Assembly: GCA_963666295.1 (NCBI GenBank)
Contig: OY762707.1
Location: 1,240,001-1,304,000 of the forward strand
DNA: 64,000 nucleotides
From: QZKY01 sp963666295
Lineage (GTDB): Bacteria; Pseudomonadota; Gammaproteobacteria; Burkholderiales; Burkholderiaceae_D
Reading direction: 5' to 3'
The position numbers and the translations under genes are program-made. The notes below the pieces were generated by a model that worked only from the letters and a program-made list of their open reading frames with translations, ran no database searches and was not told where the DNA came from. Numbering within the stretch: position 1 is the first letter of the stretch; each line of letters opens with the position of its first letter. Shown in pieces: positions 63,428-64,000 of this stretch.

Positions 63428-64000
63428 GTGAACGCAAAAAACAAAAATAAAATTGCATACACCATTGAGCCGAAGGATTTGGCAGCGCATTTGTTTGCAG
63501 TCACGGTTACGGTGGAAAATCCTGCCCCGGAAGGGCAGCTTTTCGCGCTTCCCGCATGGATTCCGGGCAGCTACATGATCCGCGAATTTGCACGCAATAT
63601 CGTGGAGATCCGTGCGCAATCCGGTGACCGTCCGGTGGCGCTGGAAAAGATCGACAAGGATACCTGGCAGGCAGCGCCGTGTCGTGAGCCCCTCACCTTG
63701 AGTTATGACGTCTATGCGTGGGATTTGTCGGTGCGCGCGGCGCATCTCGACCAGTCGCACGGCTTCTTTAATGGCACCAGTGTGTTTCTGCGTGTAATTG
63801 GGCAGGAAGCGTTGCCGCATGAGGTCGATATCCGCCGCCCTGCGGATGCGGCCTGCAGGGACTGGCGCGTGGCGACATCGATGCCGGAACTGAAAGCCGA
63901 GCGTCACGGTTTCGGCACTTATGTGGCGCAGGATTACGATGAACTGGTCGATCATCCGGTCGAGATGGGCGATTTTGTGCTCGGCACGTTCGAGGCGCAT
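63428..64000 (+). CDS. M61-type (glycyl aminopeptidase-like) peptidase, N-terminal part
   Basis: 191 codons to the window edge, no stop. The start is GTG 63428, with GGGAGG 6 bp upstream. Residues IPGSYMIREFARNI, LSYDVYAWDLSVRAAHLDQ and GFFNGTSVFL are typical of the N-terminal beta domain of M61 peptidases; the catalytic zinc motif lies beyond the window. It follows metH by 24 bp and may be cotranscribed. No signal peptide is visible. Confidence 0.85.
   Translation, partial: MNAKNKNKIAYTIEPKDLAAHLFAVTVTVENPAPEGQLFALPAWIPGSYMIREFARNIVEIRAQSGDRPVALEKIDKDTWQAAPCREPLTLSYDVYAWDLSVRAAHLDQSHGFFNGTSVFLRVIGQEALPHEVDIRRPADAACRDWRVATSMPELKAERHGFGTYVAQDYDELVDHPVEMGDFVLGTFEAH

Overview
The window comes from an oxalate-degrading betaproteobacterium of the Oxalobacteraceae, most plausibly the genus Oxalobacter. 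The main evidence is an oxalyl-CoA decarboxylase (oxc, 20968-22677) and a formyl-CoA:oxalate CoA-transferase (frc, 47219-48511), the two enzymes of anaerobic oxalate catabolism. Betaproteobacterial housekeeping genes surround them (ubiK-comM, ispB, glmU/glmS, sucCD, thiL-pgpA-pncC, dsbC, metH). Oxc and Frc differ at many positions from the O. formigenes enzymes as I remember them, so a related species is more likely than that strain. The window starts inside gshA and ends inside an M61-type peptidase gene.

Layout. 1-5.9 kb: gshA end, then a tandem duplication of a nitrogen cassette (TorF-type porin, glnK, amtB), each copy with its own sigma-54 promoter and NtrC-like sites. 5.9-20.8 kb: ubiK, comM, a 5'-nucleotidase, a small S74-domain protein with a RiPP-leader-like N-terminus, amidotransferase, redox protein, GNAT, sdaA, ispB, an AEC transporter, a two-gene Septu-like defence system (ptuA-ptuB), an MBL hydrolase and a family of alpha/beta hydrolases. 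20.9-22.8 kb: oxc and its promoter. 23-38.3 kb: an accessory region with a HerA-like ATPase gene inside nested repeats, lemA and TPM-domain genes, an IS21 remnant, two convergent HAF-repeat autotransporters with a tyrosine recombinase between them, and two complete IS1182-type elements. 38.3-46.1 kb: glmS, a CHAD protein, phosphoketolase and glmU on one strand. 46.2-51 kb: a Crp/Fnr regulator divergent from frc, then sucCD. 51-64 kb: small exported protein, tautomerase, AAA ATPase, pncC-pgpA-thiL, rhodanese, LapG-like protease, Bax-like glucosaminidase, tRNA-Thr(CGT), dsbC, metH, M61 peptidase.

How the genes work together. The most coherent new picture is a predicted oxalate regulon. A Crp/Fnr-family protein (46170-46778) has an FNR-like recognition helix. 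The palindrome TTGAC-N4-GTCAA occurs twice in the regulator/frc intergenic region and once upstream of oxc, 24 kb away. In both catabolic promoters it sits about 41.5 bp upstream of the start site predicted from a -10 box, which is the class II activator position. Frc and Oxc cycle oxalate to formate and CO2. SucCD just downstream of frc could supply succinyl-CoA as a CoA donor. The phosphoketolase could make acetyl phosphate from sugar phosphates produced by gluconeogenesis. The duplicated glnK-amtB cassettes indicate strong NtrC-controlled ammonium acquisition.
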